A stretch of 64,000 nucleotides of DNA from Argyresthia goedartella (GCA_949825045.1 OX463835.1:17749201-17813200); one strand, 5' to 3'; positions 28,601-36,784 are shown, numbered from the stretch's first letter. Program-made: numbers and translations. Notes: generated by a model from the letters alone, not told the origin.

Positions 28601-29426
28601 CTAGGAAGCCAACCTCCGATTTCGCCTTTATGGAACATTATATAATCATCATGTTCTTCGATAGCTTGTCCTGATCTGCATACTTCACTTAGTCCCAATA
28701 CATCCCATTTGAGGTCTTTCAACACTACTTCGAGCTCGGATAGCGATTCAGGAGTTCTCAAAGTCCGAGTATTAGTGATGTTATATATATTTTATTGTTT
28801 TTTGTCCGAGGGTGGTGGTCTGATTTTCCCACAGTGACCAACCGTGTTGGATTTTTTTTGATTAGTTTGTTTTAGGTTATATTTTTTAGTATTTATTTTG
28901 TTTTTCCGGTTTTAGATTTTGTTGCTTTCATGTTTTATTAAAATTTAAATACTCATTTAAAAATTATTACAAACAAAATACTATCCGCGGTTGGAGTGTA
29001 GATAAGGGGGCGCCAAGGAACCCCCTTATCGACACTCCGACCCTTTCCACAAACGCTTCATCGAAATACATATAAACATCAGTAAAAAATAATAAAACGT
29101 CAAATTCATTTTAGTATTTGAAACAACGAAACAACTTTTGAAAGTGTATTTTTGGTTGGAGTTTAGAACTTATCGAAACTCTGACCGTATTTTTTGAACA
29201 GGTAGAAAGTTGTAATGATATCTATCTAATCACGGAAGGTTAGGAGTGACGAACATGAATGTAATACTTACTGATAGTACAGCAGCAATATCAAATCCAA
29301 TTCTGTTGAATATTTGGCTCTAGTCATGGAATGGGGCTGTTTCAGATCAGCTACAGTTAGAGGACAATTTGGAAACTCGCAGTTCCAAACCTCTAACAGT
29401 TTCTCGATTGCCTTCATTTTCTCCAT
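16434..29426 (-). CDS. Nuf2: Nuf2-like kinetochore protein, seven exons
   Basis: Joining 29272-29426, 18665-18977, 18085-18177, 17876-17968, 17528-17740, 17193-17362 and 16434-16626 gives 1,230 nt, an uninterrupted frame of 409 codons plus stop. Every intron has GT...AG ends. The N-terminal ~150 residues look like the Nuf2 calponin-homology domain: CPLTVADLKQP, LYPNFQPPPEN, INMTRVMNHMVSCF, then ILHFLHPDVNTSHALLLLLV and NLIAFNESR, which parallels the conserved Nuf2 segment LCPKAKRT-R-L--IINFI-FRE. The remainder is coiled coil. Nuf2 pairs with Ndc80 and binds microtubules at the outer kinetochore. Length (409) is a little below the usual 430-460. Intron 1 is about 10.3 kb of transposons. Another coiled-coil protein with a CH-like head is the main alternative. 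Confidence 0.62.
17193..17362 (-). CDS. Nuf2-like gene, exon 6
   Basis: Acceptor ATAG ends at 17363 and donor GTGAGT lies at 17187-17192. It encodes AEQAAQNVQEADEKLNSLKE and LDLAIVLLHDVKRLSENLK, a coiled-coil segment with a short break (KPNLD). The length of 170 nt leaves phase 2, which exon 7 completes. Confidence 0.65.
17528..17740 (-). CDS. Nuf2-like gene, exon 5
   Basis: Acceptor CACAG ends at 17741 and donor GTTGGT lies at 17522-17527. The 213-nt phase-0 exon encodes 71 residues of charged coiled coil (LDHDIKQFEEELKLEKEAHN, ENRQLEMQLNQKKTNLDTVL). Confidence 0.65.
17876..17968 (-). CDS. Nuf2-like gene, exon 4 (duplicate of exon 3)
   Basis: A 93-nt phase-0 exon with acceptor TTTCAG and donor GTAAGT. 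It encodes VKSLEEEKNRLVGMLNEQAE followed by EKGKRARRLEE. It differs from exon 3 at only a few codons and lies in a 208-209-bp tandem duplicate with it. Confidence 0.65.
18085..18177 (-). CDS. Nuf2-like gene, exon 3 (duplicate of exon 4)
   Basis: A 93-nt phase-0 exon with acceptor TTTCAG and donor GTAAGT. It encodes VKSLGEKKNRLVGMLNEQAE followed by EKGKRARRLEK. Both duplicates keep splice sites and frame, so both could be used together or alternatively. Confidence 0.65.
18178..18664 (-). other. Intron 2 of the Nuf2-like gene
   Basis: It starts with donor GTATTG at 18659-18664 and is AT-rich. I see no transposon protein or RNA gene in it. Confidence 0.5.
18665..18977 (-). CDS. Nuf2-like gene, exon 2 (CH-domain core)
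   Basis: The acceptor GGAG ending at 18978 was chosen because it completes the split codon CA|G from exon 1 and avoids an in-frame TGA seen if the upstream CACAG acceptor were used. It encodes RIQYNLYPNFQPPPENERDE through HALLLLLVNLIAFNESRLKA and EELFGRQDK, the core of the CH domain and the start of the coiled coil. A TTTC-rich tract at 18990-19018 is its polypyrimidine region. Confidence 0.6.
19118..19392. repeat. Inverted repeat abutting the DIRS element
   Basis: 19118-19162 and 19349-19392 are inverted copies (about 42 of 44 bases). Between them, 19169-19200 copies the outer right end of the DIRS element (24400-24436) and 19204-19268 is an inverted copy of 24237-24302. This looks like the internal complementary region of a DIRS element, or a partial second copy. 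Confidence 0.6.
19690..20643 (-). pseudogene. DIRS tyrosine recombinase
   Basis: The frame from 20643 has the N-terminal SAM-like core-binding domain (SFIQYDCYFRKWYEFCRTQG, LNSCRSALALILGHSISEN), then the catalytic domain with the first arginine in LVTAHRVQTLSL. Near 19880 an apparent 2-nt CA insertion shifts the frame; in the next frame HSTRHASTSHAHRQG supplies the H-x-x-R pair and GWSNNSATFAKFYNR the tyrosine. All catalytic residues are therefore present but split by the frameshift. It would integrate the circular DNA copy. Confidence 0.8.
20640..22430 (-). pseudogene. DIRS reverse transcriptase and RNase H
   Basis: From 22420 the reverse transcriptase begins with FEEAILDLLTVGAISVCAPH, FLRPKPNGKVRFILNLKSLN and FKLEDLRAQL. 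After a lesion near 22060-22140 it continues with STIYLDDILLIGQ (catalytic YLDD), LGFKINLQKSVLAPATSCKF and LGYNIDSHSM. RNase H follows at about 21190-21450: TEIYSDASTTGWGAA, INALELLAALFALK, VDNSTAIAYINRMGG. The segment to about 20640 (NQIADAESRR, KPNIDLFASRININCDIYVS) is the usual bridge to the recombinase. Several frame changes make it non-functional. Confidence 0.78.
22429..23370 (-). pseudogene. DIRS gag-like protein
   Basis: In two frames the region gives LDPTILEILGDDPTAKVEYG and VHREIASRF (the DIRS gag entry motif), then after a frameshift near 23100 STITEQLCSKEKNHELLKKL, MDIGRLLCDIQHRESLARRQ and TKIDKNLFGENLQETLK. The C-terminal tail carries a 51-bp tandem duplication encoding KSQPQAAKPHPPKNWKQ twice (22639-22740), then a proline/glycine-rich stretch. 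The protein would package element RNA. Confidence 0.65.
23480..23870. repeat. Interspersed repeats in the DIRS 5' region
   Basis: A motif of the form GGTAAGGTAWAATTCCCACA followed by GAATTACACGCAAACC recurs at about 23492, 23671, 23710 and 23820, spaced irregularly by 40-180 bp. It lies upstream of gag on the minus strand, between gag and the terminal repeat. Confidence 0.6.
24792..27750 (-). mobile_element. Family J CR1/Jockey-group LINE, copy A
   Basis: This 2,959-bp 5'-truncated copy is flanked by ATGTCCA at 24785-24791 and 27751-27757, a 7-bp target-site duplication, and sits inside the RTE element. The 3' end has AATAAA followed by a short tandem tail (GACTATT units at 24792-24812). Its 3' UTR contains the family stem-loop at 24887-24920. 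Confidence 0.85.
25059..27758 (-). CDS. Family J ORF2: endonuclease and reverse transcriptase, uninterrupted
   Basis: One frame of 899 codons has no stop or frameshift. The endonuclease lacks its first ~70 residues but shows CVYRPPRDEKGHG, KLIICGDLNVDLLVD (catalytic D-x-N), LEPTRITLTSQTCLDNVF and LPSDHSGQTVSF (SDH). The reverse transcriptase has LIPLFKSGDKGDPSNFRPIS, QYGFTRGKSTTDAGITLVSH, IGVFCDLSKAFDCVDHNTLL, GVPQGSILGPFLFLVYINDL and VLFADDTSLVFKI with FADD intact, then KFLGITIDSKLQWGPH and ending in NDRTVWG. The apparent ATG at 27758 comes from the target-site duplication. An uninterrupted frame implies recent insertion. Confidence 0.85.
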   Translation of the reverse strand: MDIVSCYNRKTADRGGSLILVKNNIKVKQRKDILALTVERQIEVSCVELDSHIIVCVYRPPRDEKGHGNFEIFEKIMEEALIKLCNNRKKLIICGDLNVDLLVDTTLKRRLITLFKSFNLCHVFLEPTRITLTSQTCLDNVFCDCAFTSKSVINCLPSDHSGQTVSFPITIKDKTGPSFYRPITSHRLETYTKNLDINLPVPDFNEQNPNKIYSDFFNIIQTEFNKVFKLKKVSDYNGKSKFNDWATFGIRKSRVILYDLYDQKTYNFDRKFHDYVKKYSKTFKLVCRTAKTLHINRKIQNSNDRMKTVWQIINRETGKVIPRDSDFCLKIGDDVVKSNADVARAFETFFTNVPVHTTDRLNSSPFEAETLLKNNTSVSNVYLKFHHVYPQDIVKTFKLLNLKNTEDLWGISVKVIGSVILVIAPHLAYIFNKCVDDGAFPDLMKHSKLIPLFKSGDKGDPSNFRPISVLPTLSKIFEKIILNQMLSHFNRTKQLHAKQYGFTRGKSTTDAGITLVSHIYSAWEAAQDAIGVFCDLSKAFDCVDHNTLLIKLNHYGVRNKALDLLRSYLSNRIQKAEVNGVKSDGSGVKIGVPQGSILGPFLFLVYINDLPFMVEKLTDIVLFADDTSLVFKIERQKGEFDDVNGVLSLTLNWFTVNNLLLNAGKTKCIKFSLPNVRQVETSLVLDNSTLELVNDTKFLGITIDSKLQWGPHIDKLAGKLSSAAYAVRNIRHSTDVATSRLVYFSYFHSVMSYGILLWGKAADIQTIFILQKRAIRAIYNLKRTDSLRELFKEIDILTVASQFIFENIMYVRKNLTTFSKLSDSCNVYLRNNHRLCAPRFRLAKVSNSFKGQCILYYNKIPLEILKLPLEQFKKHVKATLSKKGYYNVQDYLNDRTVWG
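28801..29271. other. 5' end of intron 1 of the Nuf2-like gene, with two hairpins
   Basis: No protein-like frame is seen. Two related stem-loops lie at 28989-29042 (arms 28989-29010 and 29021-29042, 20 of 22 paired) and 29154-29186 (11-bp arms, 9 paired), both starting GGTTGGAGT. The donor GTAAGT of exon 1 is at 29266-29271. Confidence 0.6.
29272..29426 (-). CDS. Nuf2-like gene, exon 1
   Basis: The ATG at 29426 is followed three codons later by a second ATG. The exon encodes MEKMKAIEKLLEVWNCEFPN, CPLTVADLKQPHSMTRAK and ELDLILLLYY and ends in phase 2 (CA|G) at donor GTAAGT. It was linked to exon 2, more than 10 kb away, because phases and the CH-domain pattern match. The promoter must lie in the ~107 bp before the I-clade LINE's target-site duplication, or within or beyond that LINE. 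Confidence 0.58.
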
Positions 29427-29639
29427 TTTGGAAACACGACACGAGCTCTAATACTTTGAATTTGAATTTGAAAAGCTAGAACCTAGAACGACACTTACTG
29501 CCACATAACACACAGACAAAACAACGAATATTTTCGAAAATTACCTTTTTTTTTTTTTTCCGTCTTTATCCCTAAGGAAAGGCAATAGCAATCAAAGCCG
29601 TACAGCCATGTCTTCAGTGTTTACATCTTCTTATTCCGT

Positions 29640-29990
29640 TTCCGAGGTTTCGAAAGGCCGAAGCCAGGTCTTCCGTATTTCTTGTTTTTAAGGCCGAAGC
29701 CGAGTCTTCCGTAGTTTTGTTCTTTAAGGCCGAAGCCAGGTCTTCCGTATATCTTGTTTTTAAGGCCGAAGCCAAGTCTTCCGTAGTTATGATTTTTCAG
29801 GCCGAAGCCAAGTCTTCCGTAGTTTTGTTTTTTAAGGCCGAAGCCAGGTCTTCCGTTTTTCATGTTTTTAAGGCCGAAGCCAAGTCTTCCGTAGTTTTGT
29901 TTTTTTAAGGCCGAAGCCAAGTCTTGCGTGTTTTTGTTTCAGCCGAAGCCAAGTCTTTTTGTTTGTTTTATAAGGCCGAAGCCACGTCAC
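29640..29990 (-). repeat. 36-bp minisatellite in the I-clade 3' UTR
   Basis: GGCC-starting units begin at 29656, 29692, 29728, 29764, 29800, 29836, 29872 and 29909, almost perfectly 36 bp apart, with two degenerate units after that. Because 36 is divisible by three, both strands stay open; the minus strand reads a 12-residue repeat, YGRPGFGLKNKN and variants. It is not evidently part of ORF2. Confidence 0.8.
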
Positions 29991-30066
29991 ATTTGAGGAG
30001 TCATGTCCGTGTAATATATCTCTTAGTCCGTGTATTGTTCCAAGTCCGATACATATTTTTACCACT

Positions 30067-33000
30067 CTAAATATCTTCAAAAGTAGAGCAGATATAATCG
30101 TAAATATATTGATAATTTGCAAAATTCTTCAATAAGTCAACAGTGGTACGCGGGATATCTTCTGGTTTGTAGATGAGCAACAGTTTATCAATAAAGGCAA
30201 GGCGTTGTATAATATGGGCGGGGCAATCGAAAAATATATGATCCAGTGTTTGATTAGCGGCATTACAGATATTACAAATTGGCGAAGAAATAATTTGCAT
30301 ACGGTGAAGATGTGATCCGAAGCGACAGTGACCAAATCTGAGACGTGTCATTATAACATAGAATTTCCTGCTTTTCCACATGTTTGACTTAGAGAACCAG
30401 GCACGTCCAATCCTTCCACTAACGGATCCGTACCAGGAACCTTTAACTGCAAGAGTTTGTTGCCAATAACTAAACCATTCTTGTTTCAAATTCTGTTTGA
30501 GTTTGGTAATGAAATCAGAGTTTGGCACAGGTACAGTAGACTCAGGAGCATTACTTTCAACGATCGCCTTGGCCAGGAAGTCGGCATTTTCGTTTCCTGT
30601 CACTCCGACATGAGATGGAGTCCACATAAAGATAATATGTACATTTAATTTATGAAGTTGGGAGTAGCGATTCTTGATATCGTAAATAATATAATTGGTG
30701 TTGCAGTCTAGTTTGTTTGATTGAAGAGCTTTTAGAGTACTCATACTGTCAGATATTATGACCCACTTGTTTTCCGGGGAATCAGCTGGGTGTTCCGAAA
30801 TATAAGTTAATGCTTTCGATATAGCAAGTGCTTCTGCTGAAAAGATACTCATTTCTTGTGGCAATTTCACTCCGAATCCATTTTTAATGTGCGGTAGGTA
30901 TATAGCTGCGGCAACGCCGTTATCAGTTTTTGAACCATCAGTGTATATTTGAGTAAAATCAATATATCTTGCCAGTTGTTCACAGATTTCATGTTTATTC
31001 TTTTTCTCGGGATCAATATGAAATACCATTGAAGTGAATTTACTATCAAAATCGTCTGAGTAGCATGCCCAATGATCTTGGCTTCTATGTATATTAGACT
31101 GCTGATTAAAGTCAACCATATAGGAAAAATCATGAAGAATGTAGGGAGTTTTGGAGGAAGAGGCCAAAGCCTGATTATTTCTGTAAAATTGTACCAAATT
31201 TTTAAACAAAGGATGGGGCTCAATGGCTATCATTTTTAAGATAAACCTGTATTTTAGGTACTTGAAGCGAAGATTCAACGGTGGAATATTACATTTCACT
31301 TGAAGGGAATTAATGGGCGTGGTTTTCATAGCACCAGTAATAAGTCTTAAATTGTTATTTTGAATTACTTCCAATTTTCTTACAAGTTGATCATTAGCTG
31401 CAAAGCAAATAAAGCCATATTCAAAATGACTCCGAACTATGGCCTTATATAAAGTTATTAATACTTTCGGATCTGAACCCCAGTAAGTTTTAGTAAGAGA
31501 CTTCAATATGTTATAACCCCTATTTGCAGAGAATATAATCTTATCAACATATTTCTTCCACGAACAGTTACCCGTAAAAATAACTCCCAAAAACTTGATC
31601 TCCGATGCAAACATTAAAGGAGTGTTATTAAAATAAATTTTAAACTGAGCTTGTTTGATTTTGTGGAAAATTAACACTTTAGATTTTTCAGGACTGATGT
31701 CTAAATTTAAATATTTGAAATAATTTGAGAACCTAGAAAGCGAATCATTTAGATTTCGCATAACCTCATTTGCATTAATTCCAGAGCTATATATCACCAA
31801 ATCGTCCGCAAACTGAAGGTTTCGGACTTTGGAGCCCAAAATAAGATTAAGTTTATGAATATACAAAGTGAATAAGGGTGGGCTTAAAATCCCACCTTGA
31901 CAAACTCCCTTAAAAGATGAGCGGGGACCGAGCAATTGATTGTTAATCTTAACATAAACTTTTCTGTCGTGAAGAAAGGAAAAAATAAAATCAATTAATA
32001 GGAATCCCAATGGAAGCTAATTCCCTACACAAAATATGATGATTGACATTATTGAATGCACCAACAACATCAAAAAAGACTCCGGCAAACGACATATTCT
32101 TCTTCACAGATTGAAAGATGTCTAATTGTAATTGAGCTATACTTTCTCTTGACGATCGACCTTTGCGAAACCTAAACTGGTTCCTGGGTAGTATATGATT
32201 GGATTCAACAAAAAACTCTAGCCTTTGTTTTAGAACTTGTTCAAAAATTTTACCAACGCAAGATGTAAGTGCTATAGGTCTATATGAGTCAGGGCAATGT
32301 TTCTCTTTATTTGGTTTTAATATTGGAATAAGACAATCTGATTTCCAATCATCAGGAATTATATTTTGAGACCATAAAGAATTGAACACATTCAAAAGAA
32401 CTGATTTAGATTTATTAGAAAGCATTTTTAACATTTTGTAAGGAATCCCGTCAAGGCCAAAAGCTGTATCTCTCCTAGATGAAATAGCTGACTGTAATTC
32501 TTGAAAAGAAAATGGTTTTACCAGAAATTCGCTATTCTTAGCATGCACATAACTATGTAAATTCAAGTTAGACTCAACGGTATCAGGCGTATATTTTTTA
32601 AGGAATTCGAAGACCCAACTTATGTTATTGTTTGAGAAACTATGTACGAAAGTTTTATTAAATTTTTTCATGATAGTCCAAATATGCGAAATCGGCGTGG
32701 TTCTGTTGAAGGATTCACATAATGCAACCCAACTAATTTGTTTTTGCTGCTTTAATGTAAGCTTTTTAAGAGCTTGCTTCTTTTTGAAATTGATGTAATT
32801 ACATTCAGTTGGATCATTTTTAAATTGAATATACGCTTCTTTAGAGCACTCTACAACCTGGCTGCATTTTTCATTCCACCATGGGAGAGGAATTCTTTTT
32901 TTCCTAAATATGCCTGGTGATGAATTATTATTACGAAAACTGGACACTGGTGATGAATTCCGAGCAGCTAAAATTAAAATATCAATAAGATTTTTATAGC

Positions 33001-33813
33001 AATCTTTAGAGTTTGAGGTATCTATATTGAATTCTTGTAGAAGGGTACCTACATTTTTTTTGTAATTATTCCAATTAACACGACGAAAGTTTAAATGAGT
33101 TTAGCTGAACAGTCTAATGGAGATGAAGTGTAAGGTGAATTGTTGTGAATAAGTATTTTAATTATTACTGGAAGATGGTAACTACCTAGCGGGTCATCAT
33201 ACACTGTCCAATCACAGTTCAGAGCCAGTGATGGAGAAATAAAAGAAAGATCTAAAGCATTTCGCCTCCATTGGTGTGATCCAATAGTGGTCATTTGGCC
33301 ATCATTTAGCAAAACTAAGTTATTGTCATTAGTACTTGAAAGGACATCACGACCACGAGCGTCTGTTGATTGACATCCCCATGCCGAATGGAGAGCGTTG
33401 AAATCTCCCGCAAAAAGCACAGGTTCTGGAACACTTTGTATAAGTTGATCAAATTTATGTTTGGTAAAAACCGGTAGACAGTTTTTAGGGCTATAAAAAC
33501 TAACAATTGATACTTCCTTATTATCTCCGTACATTAAACGTATTGCTATGTTCTGAATGGAATTATCATAAAATGTATCAAGTTTTCTAAAAGTTAAGCT
33601 GTTATGAACAATTATGGCAACACCATTATGGTCGTTGCCGGAGTCCAATCTACAAATATTATAACCTCGAATATTGAAACGTTGATTCGGCTTTAGCCAA
33701 GTTTCACAAATAATTGCTACGTGAATATTATTCTCCTTCAGGAAATGTGTTAAAACAAGTCTATTACTAATTAAACTTTGTGAGTTCCATTGCATTATGT
33801 TTAATTGATCCAT
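30067..33813 (-). pseudogene. I-clade ORF2: endonuclease, reverse transcriptase, RNase H
   Basis: 33813-33091 is the endonuclease (LNIMQWNSQSLISNR, AIICETWLKP, PVLFAGDFNALHSAWGCQS, GSYHLPVII). 32947-31991 holds RT fingers (FSFQELQSAISSRRDTAFGL, LIPILKPNKEKHCPDSYRPI, FRFRKGRSSRESIAQ, FDVVGAFNNVNHHIL). 32010-30067 gives CQGGILSPPLF, NLQFADDLVIYSSG (FADD), then RNase H with IYTDGSKTDNGVAAA, FSAEALAISKAL, IISDSMSTLKAL and WTPSHVGVTGNENADFLAKA, and a C-terminal CNICNAANQTLDHIFFDC finger. A stop near 33100 and frame changes at about 33100-32950 and 32000 break the ORF; all catalytic residues remain. Confidence 0.82.
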
Positions 33814-33991
33814 TAAAAAAGAATAACAAATTAATTACTCTTACTTAGTGTTTCAAGAAGAATGGTTTTAATGTTTTGTGAATTAATTGAAAGTTCGTTT
33901 GTTTTGTTCTGAGTTAGTAACTTAGTTACTGAGCCTACTATAATGTTCATTATATGTTCTGAATTGAGAAGCAGTGCTAGCTGAAGAGCTG

Positions 33992-34926
33992 CTAGCTAGC
34001 AGAAGGGCTTTTAGATATTAGTGGAGGAAATGATTTTTCCAGGGTTTCAGCAAATGTTTTCTTGTCTAATTTCATTTTGTTTTGATTAATTTTCTCCTTT
34101 TTTACAGGGCAGTCAGGTGAGATGGCGATATGATTGCCTTTGCAATGACAGCAAGAGGCATCCGCTGCATCAACTGTGCAAGACTTGAAGTTGTGGCTGC
34201 CTGAGCAGATAGAGCACTTCTCTGCGTTTTTACAAAATTTAGCTATGTGTGCGTACCTCAGGCACCGTAGACACTGCTTCACTGGAGCGATGTACGGGCG
34301 AACCTCGAAGCGCCAGCTGTTCAGATCCACACTGTCGGGCAGGGATGGGCAGGAGAATGTTATTGAGACTGTCTTCAAAGGCTGGAACTCAACAGTGTTA
34401 TTGTTAATTGTTCTTTTCATCTTCTTACTGATACTATGTTTTTGGAGCAAGAAATATTTGAATAGATCTGCTCATTGGATAAATCAAGTGGCACATGTTG
34501 TATTACTCCAGTCACTTCAGTGGCCGTAGCAGGAATAGTCGCCTTTAGTTTGTATGAATCCAGAAATGTTTTATTGCTTAAAGCTGCATTGGCGAGCCCT
34601 GGCCGCTCAAACACAACGCCAATCTTGTATTTGTTGATGCGTCTTAACTGTTTTATGCCTTTATTGAATCTTTTGAGGCAGTTCGCTAGAGCCATCATGT
34701 CTCTGTCGCCCAATGCCTTGCCAGTGTCGCTGCTTTCAAAATAAACGATATAATCTAATTTACCTCCATCCCCTGGGTAATAGCGGACATAATCCGGGAC
34801 CTGAAAAGGCTTATACTTATCCTTGTCATCTTTTGGTTCATCACACGGACTTGAGGATTCCCCACTATCAGACAGATCCTCCTCCTCCTCTTCCTTCTTT
34901 CTTTTCTTAGGCTTCTTCCTGCCCAT
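33992..34926 (-). pseudogene. I-clade ORF1: gag-like protein with three zinc knuckles
   Basis: It begins MGRKKPKKRKKEEEEEDLSD, followed by an acidic/serine stretch, an RRM-like region (LDYIVYFESSDTGKALGDR, IGVVFERPGLANAALSNKTF) and three CCHC knuckles: CLRCLRYAHIAKFC, CSICSGSHNFKSC and CCHCKGNHIAISPDC. The protein would bind element RNA. A frameshift near 34430 separates the two halves. ORF2 starts about 180 bp downstream. Confidence 0.8.
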
Positions 34927-35061
34927 TTTTGACCAATTTACGGTATTTTTTAGATAGCCTACTGTAATTAAATTGAATTTTCAAAATTTAAATTAAAATT
35001 TTCCGCCAAGACAAAAGTTCCCGCGCTTTTTTTCTCTTCGAAAATTACCTATTGGTTTGAC

Positions 35062-36010
35062 GGGTTTTTTTTTTTGTAATGTTTTTTCCTTATGGAAAAG
35101 GCTAAGAGCTTAAGCCCATACCGCCTGGTCTTATTTTAATTTCTTTTCTTCTCTTCATATTGATTGAGGCTAAAAGCCTTGTCTTTCCGTAGGTATTTTC
35201 TTCAGTCTTTATTATATATTCGAGGCACATAGCCTTGTCTAACGTATTTATTCTTTAACTTCATAATCCAATATGTTTAGGTCAATCCGTGTTGTCTAAT
35301 CAGGTATCAATTTTCCTCCAGTATTTATAGGTCACATCCGAGTTGTCAAATCAGGTAGTATAGGTCTATTCCGGTGTATTATTATTTTTCAAATAACTCC
35401 AATGGTACTCTTGATAAAATTATAATTAGGGTAAAATGCTTATTCTTAAGGAGATCCTGAATAGAGCGCGGGACATCCAGGGCTTCTTTGTAAATGTTCA
35501 ATTAGCTGTCAATGAATACTAGTCTTTGTATATTGAATTGAGGGCAATCAAAAAATATATGATTTAGAGATTGGTTTTCAGAATTACAAAATGTACAATT
35601 TGGGGAAGGAATCATTTTCAATCTATGTAAATGTTCATTAAATCTGCCATGTCCAATTCTCAAACGACAAATTGTTGTGTAAAAGTTTCTATGTAGATAT
35701 TTTCCGACGATAAACCATGGTCTCTTAATGTCCGAGTGTATATAGCTGTACCATTTTCCTTTTATTTGTGTCGTTTCTCTCCAATGAAGCATCCATTGAT
35801 GTTTAATATTCGTTCTAATGTCGGTTTTGCAATCTGAAGCTGGCAACTTAATGTTCTTGACAGGTATTTGGTGAATATTGGGGGTTTTTATTATAGAGCT
35901 GGCAAGTTTATCAGCGAGTTCGTTGCCAGAGACGCCAATGTACTCTGTGCGCCAATGTGAGATTGACCAAAACAAACGGGTAAGCCATGGAGACGTTTTC
36001 GTTACATTTC
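35062..36010 (-). pseudogene. 5'-truncated I-clade LINE fragment (RNase H end and 3' UTR)
   Basis: 36017-35502 encodes EYIGVSGNELADKLASSI (end of RNase H), RPWFIVGKYLHRNFYTTI, RLRIGHGRFNEHLHRLKM and CTFCNSENQSLNHIFFDC. It is related to, but distinct from, the element at 29546-35036. The 3' UTR (35062-35500) has degenerate repeats of a GGCTAAAAGCCTTGTC type that parallel the minisatellite there. The T-run at 35067-35079 is its poly-A tail. Confidence 0.7.
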
Positions 36011-36046
36011 GAGCCATGTAACGAAAACGTCTCCATGGCTTACCCG
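35977..36046. repeat. Perfect 31-bp palindrome with 8-nt loop
   Basis: 35977-36007 and 36016-36046 are exact inverted copies separated by TTCGAGCC. The palindrome spans the 5' boundary of the I-clade fragment. It may result from an inverted duplication when the fragment inserted, or from later rearrangement. Confidence 0.9.
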
Positions 36047-36234
36047 CATTTGTCTAAACTCTCTGTGTTCATTCAATTTATTGTTAACTGCATATTTATC
36101 ACTCAGTGTCCTATCTATGTGAATCTTTAACCCACAGAATTTGCTCTCATATGATCCTTCATAACAAGGCAAAGTAACTACTACTATTGTAGATATTATA
36201 TTTACTATTATAAGTTAACTCCAGTTAAACTCCA
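36047..36234. other. Spacer, nothing recognised
   Basis: Unassigned AT-rich DNA between the palindrome and the start of family J copy B. Confidence 0.4.
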
Positions 36235-36710
36235 GTTTTCATGATGTTATGCAAAAAATAACAAAGACACTTGATCTGACACCTGAATCAAACTTAATAC
36301 TCATGTTTGGAAATAGGGAGGTAAACAAATGGGACCTAATTAAATATTTTGAAACACTTTGCTCACTGAATGTTAATAAAATTGTTATGTTTACATTCCC
36401 ATACAGTAAAAGATTGCCACAAGCTGAAAATGATCTTAGATATATAAGCTAAATATGACATTACATACAATGTCATATAATAATAGTTTGATTCATTTGA
36501 TTGACTCTAACAATTATGTTAGTAATAATGTTTATTTGACCAAAGGTAGTTACTACCTTTCAGATTTTTACAAACGACAGGTACCTGATTCTTTATCTTA
36601 TTTTCGCTATCTTATTTTTTAGTATTACAGCCAAGAATTTGGCTAACCTGACTGCTTCTATTGAGCACAGACAAGGGATATTGGAAGACATTCCAAGTAA
36701 TTTAAATTAG
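36235..36710 (+). pseudogene. Family J ORF1, C-terminal esterase-like domain remnant
   Basis: It reads SNLILMFGNREVNKWDLIKY and KIVMFTFPYSKRLPQAENDL, then after a frameshift SLIHLIDSNNYVSNNVYLTK and YYLSDFYKRQ. The same order occurs in the intact ORF1 at 58589-60178, whose C-terminal half resembles an SGNH-type esterase fold found in some CR1-group ORF1 proteins. Frameshifts and stops are present. Confidence 0.6.
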
Positions 36711-36784
36711 TTTTTAAGACAATAGAGGAAATCTCTAGCATACATAAGCCAATAAATATATCAAGCAAGCATAGGAGATCAAAA

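Larger units (their letters stand above)
24470..28800 (-). pseudogene. RTE-type LINE, interrupted by family J copy A
   Basis: 28790-28270 encodes an endonuclease start (NTRTLRTPESLSELEVVLKD, WDVLGLSEVCRSGQAIEEHD) with many stops and a GDFNAQVG-like catalytic region in another frame. 28200-27760 gives the palm-thumb and C-terminal part (AYIYLGQIITPTDITTK, RIANGWKRYWSLREIMK, CLTYGCETWALSNQHRD, AMERSMLRIRKIDKLRFGTG, TDILTKID). After the insertion at 24792-27750 the frame resumes at 24799 with GKRNKGRQHKRWEDELKLTA, WNRVAKDRKQWKWLEEAFAK and LRDIL. Most of the reverse-transcriptase domain is deleted. An AT-trinucleotide tail ends it near 24470. Confidence 0.72.
29546..35036 (-). mobile_element. Full-length I-clade LINE with 13-bp target-site duplication
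   Basis: TTCGAAAATTACC occurs at 29533-29545 and 35037-35049, exactly flanking the element. The 3' end carries a poly-A tail (T-run 29546-29560 on the plus strand). The element has a 5' UTR, gag-like ORF1, ORF2 with EN, RT and RNase H, and a 3' UTR with a minisatellite. It inserted about 107 bp upstream of the Nuf2-like start codon, in the same orientation. Confidence 0.85.

Noticed and set aside
29717..29908. Plus-strand frame with K-A-E-A-(R/K)-S-S-V repeats as a possible antigen-like protein
   Set aside because: It is the complement of a 36-bp minisatellite; any array with a period divisible by three stays open on both strands.
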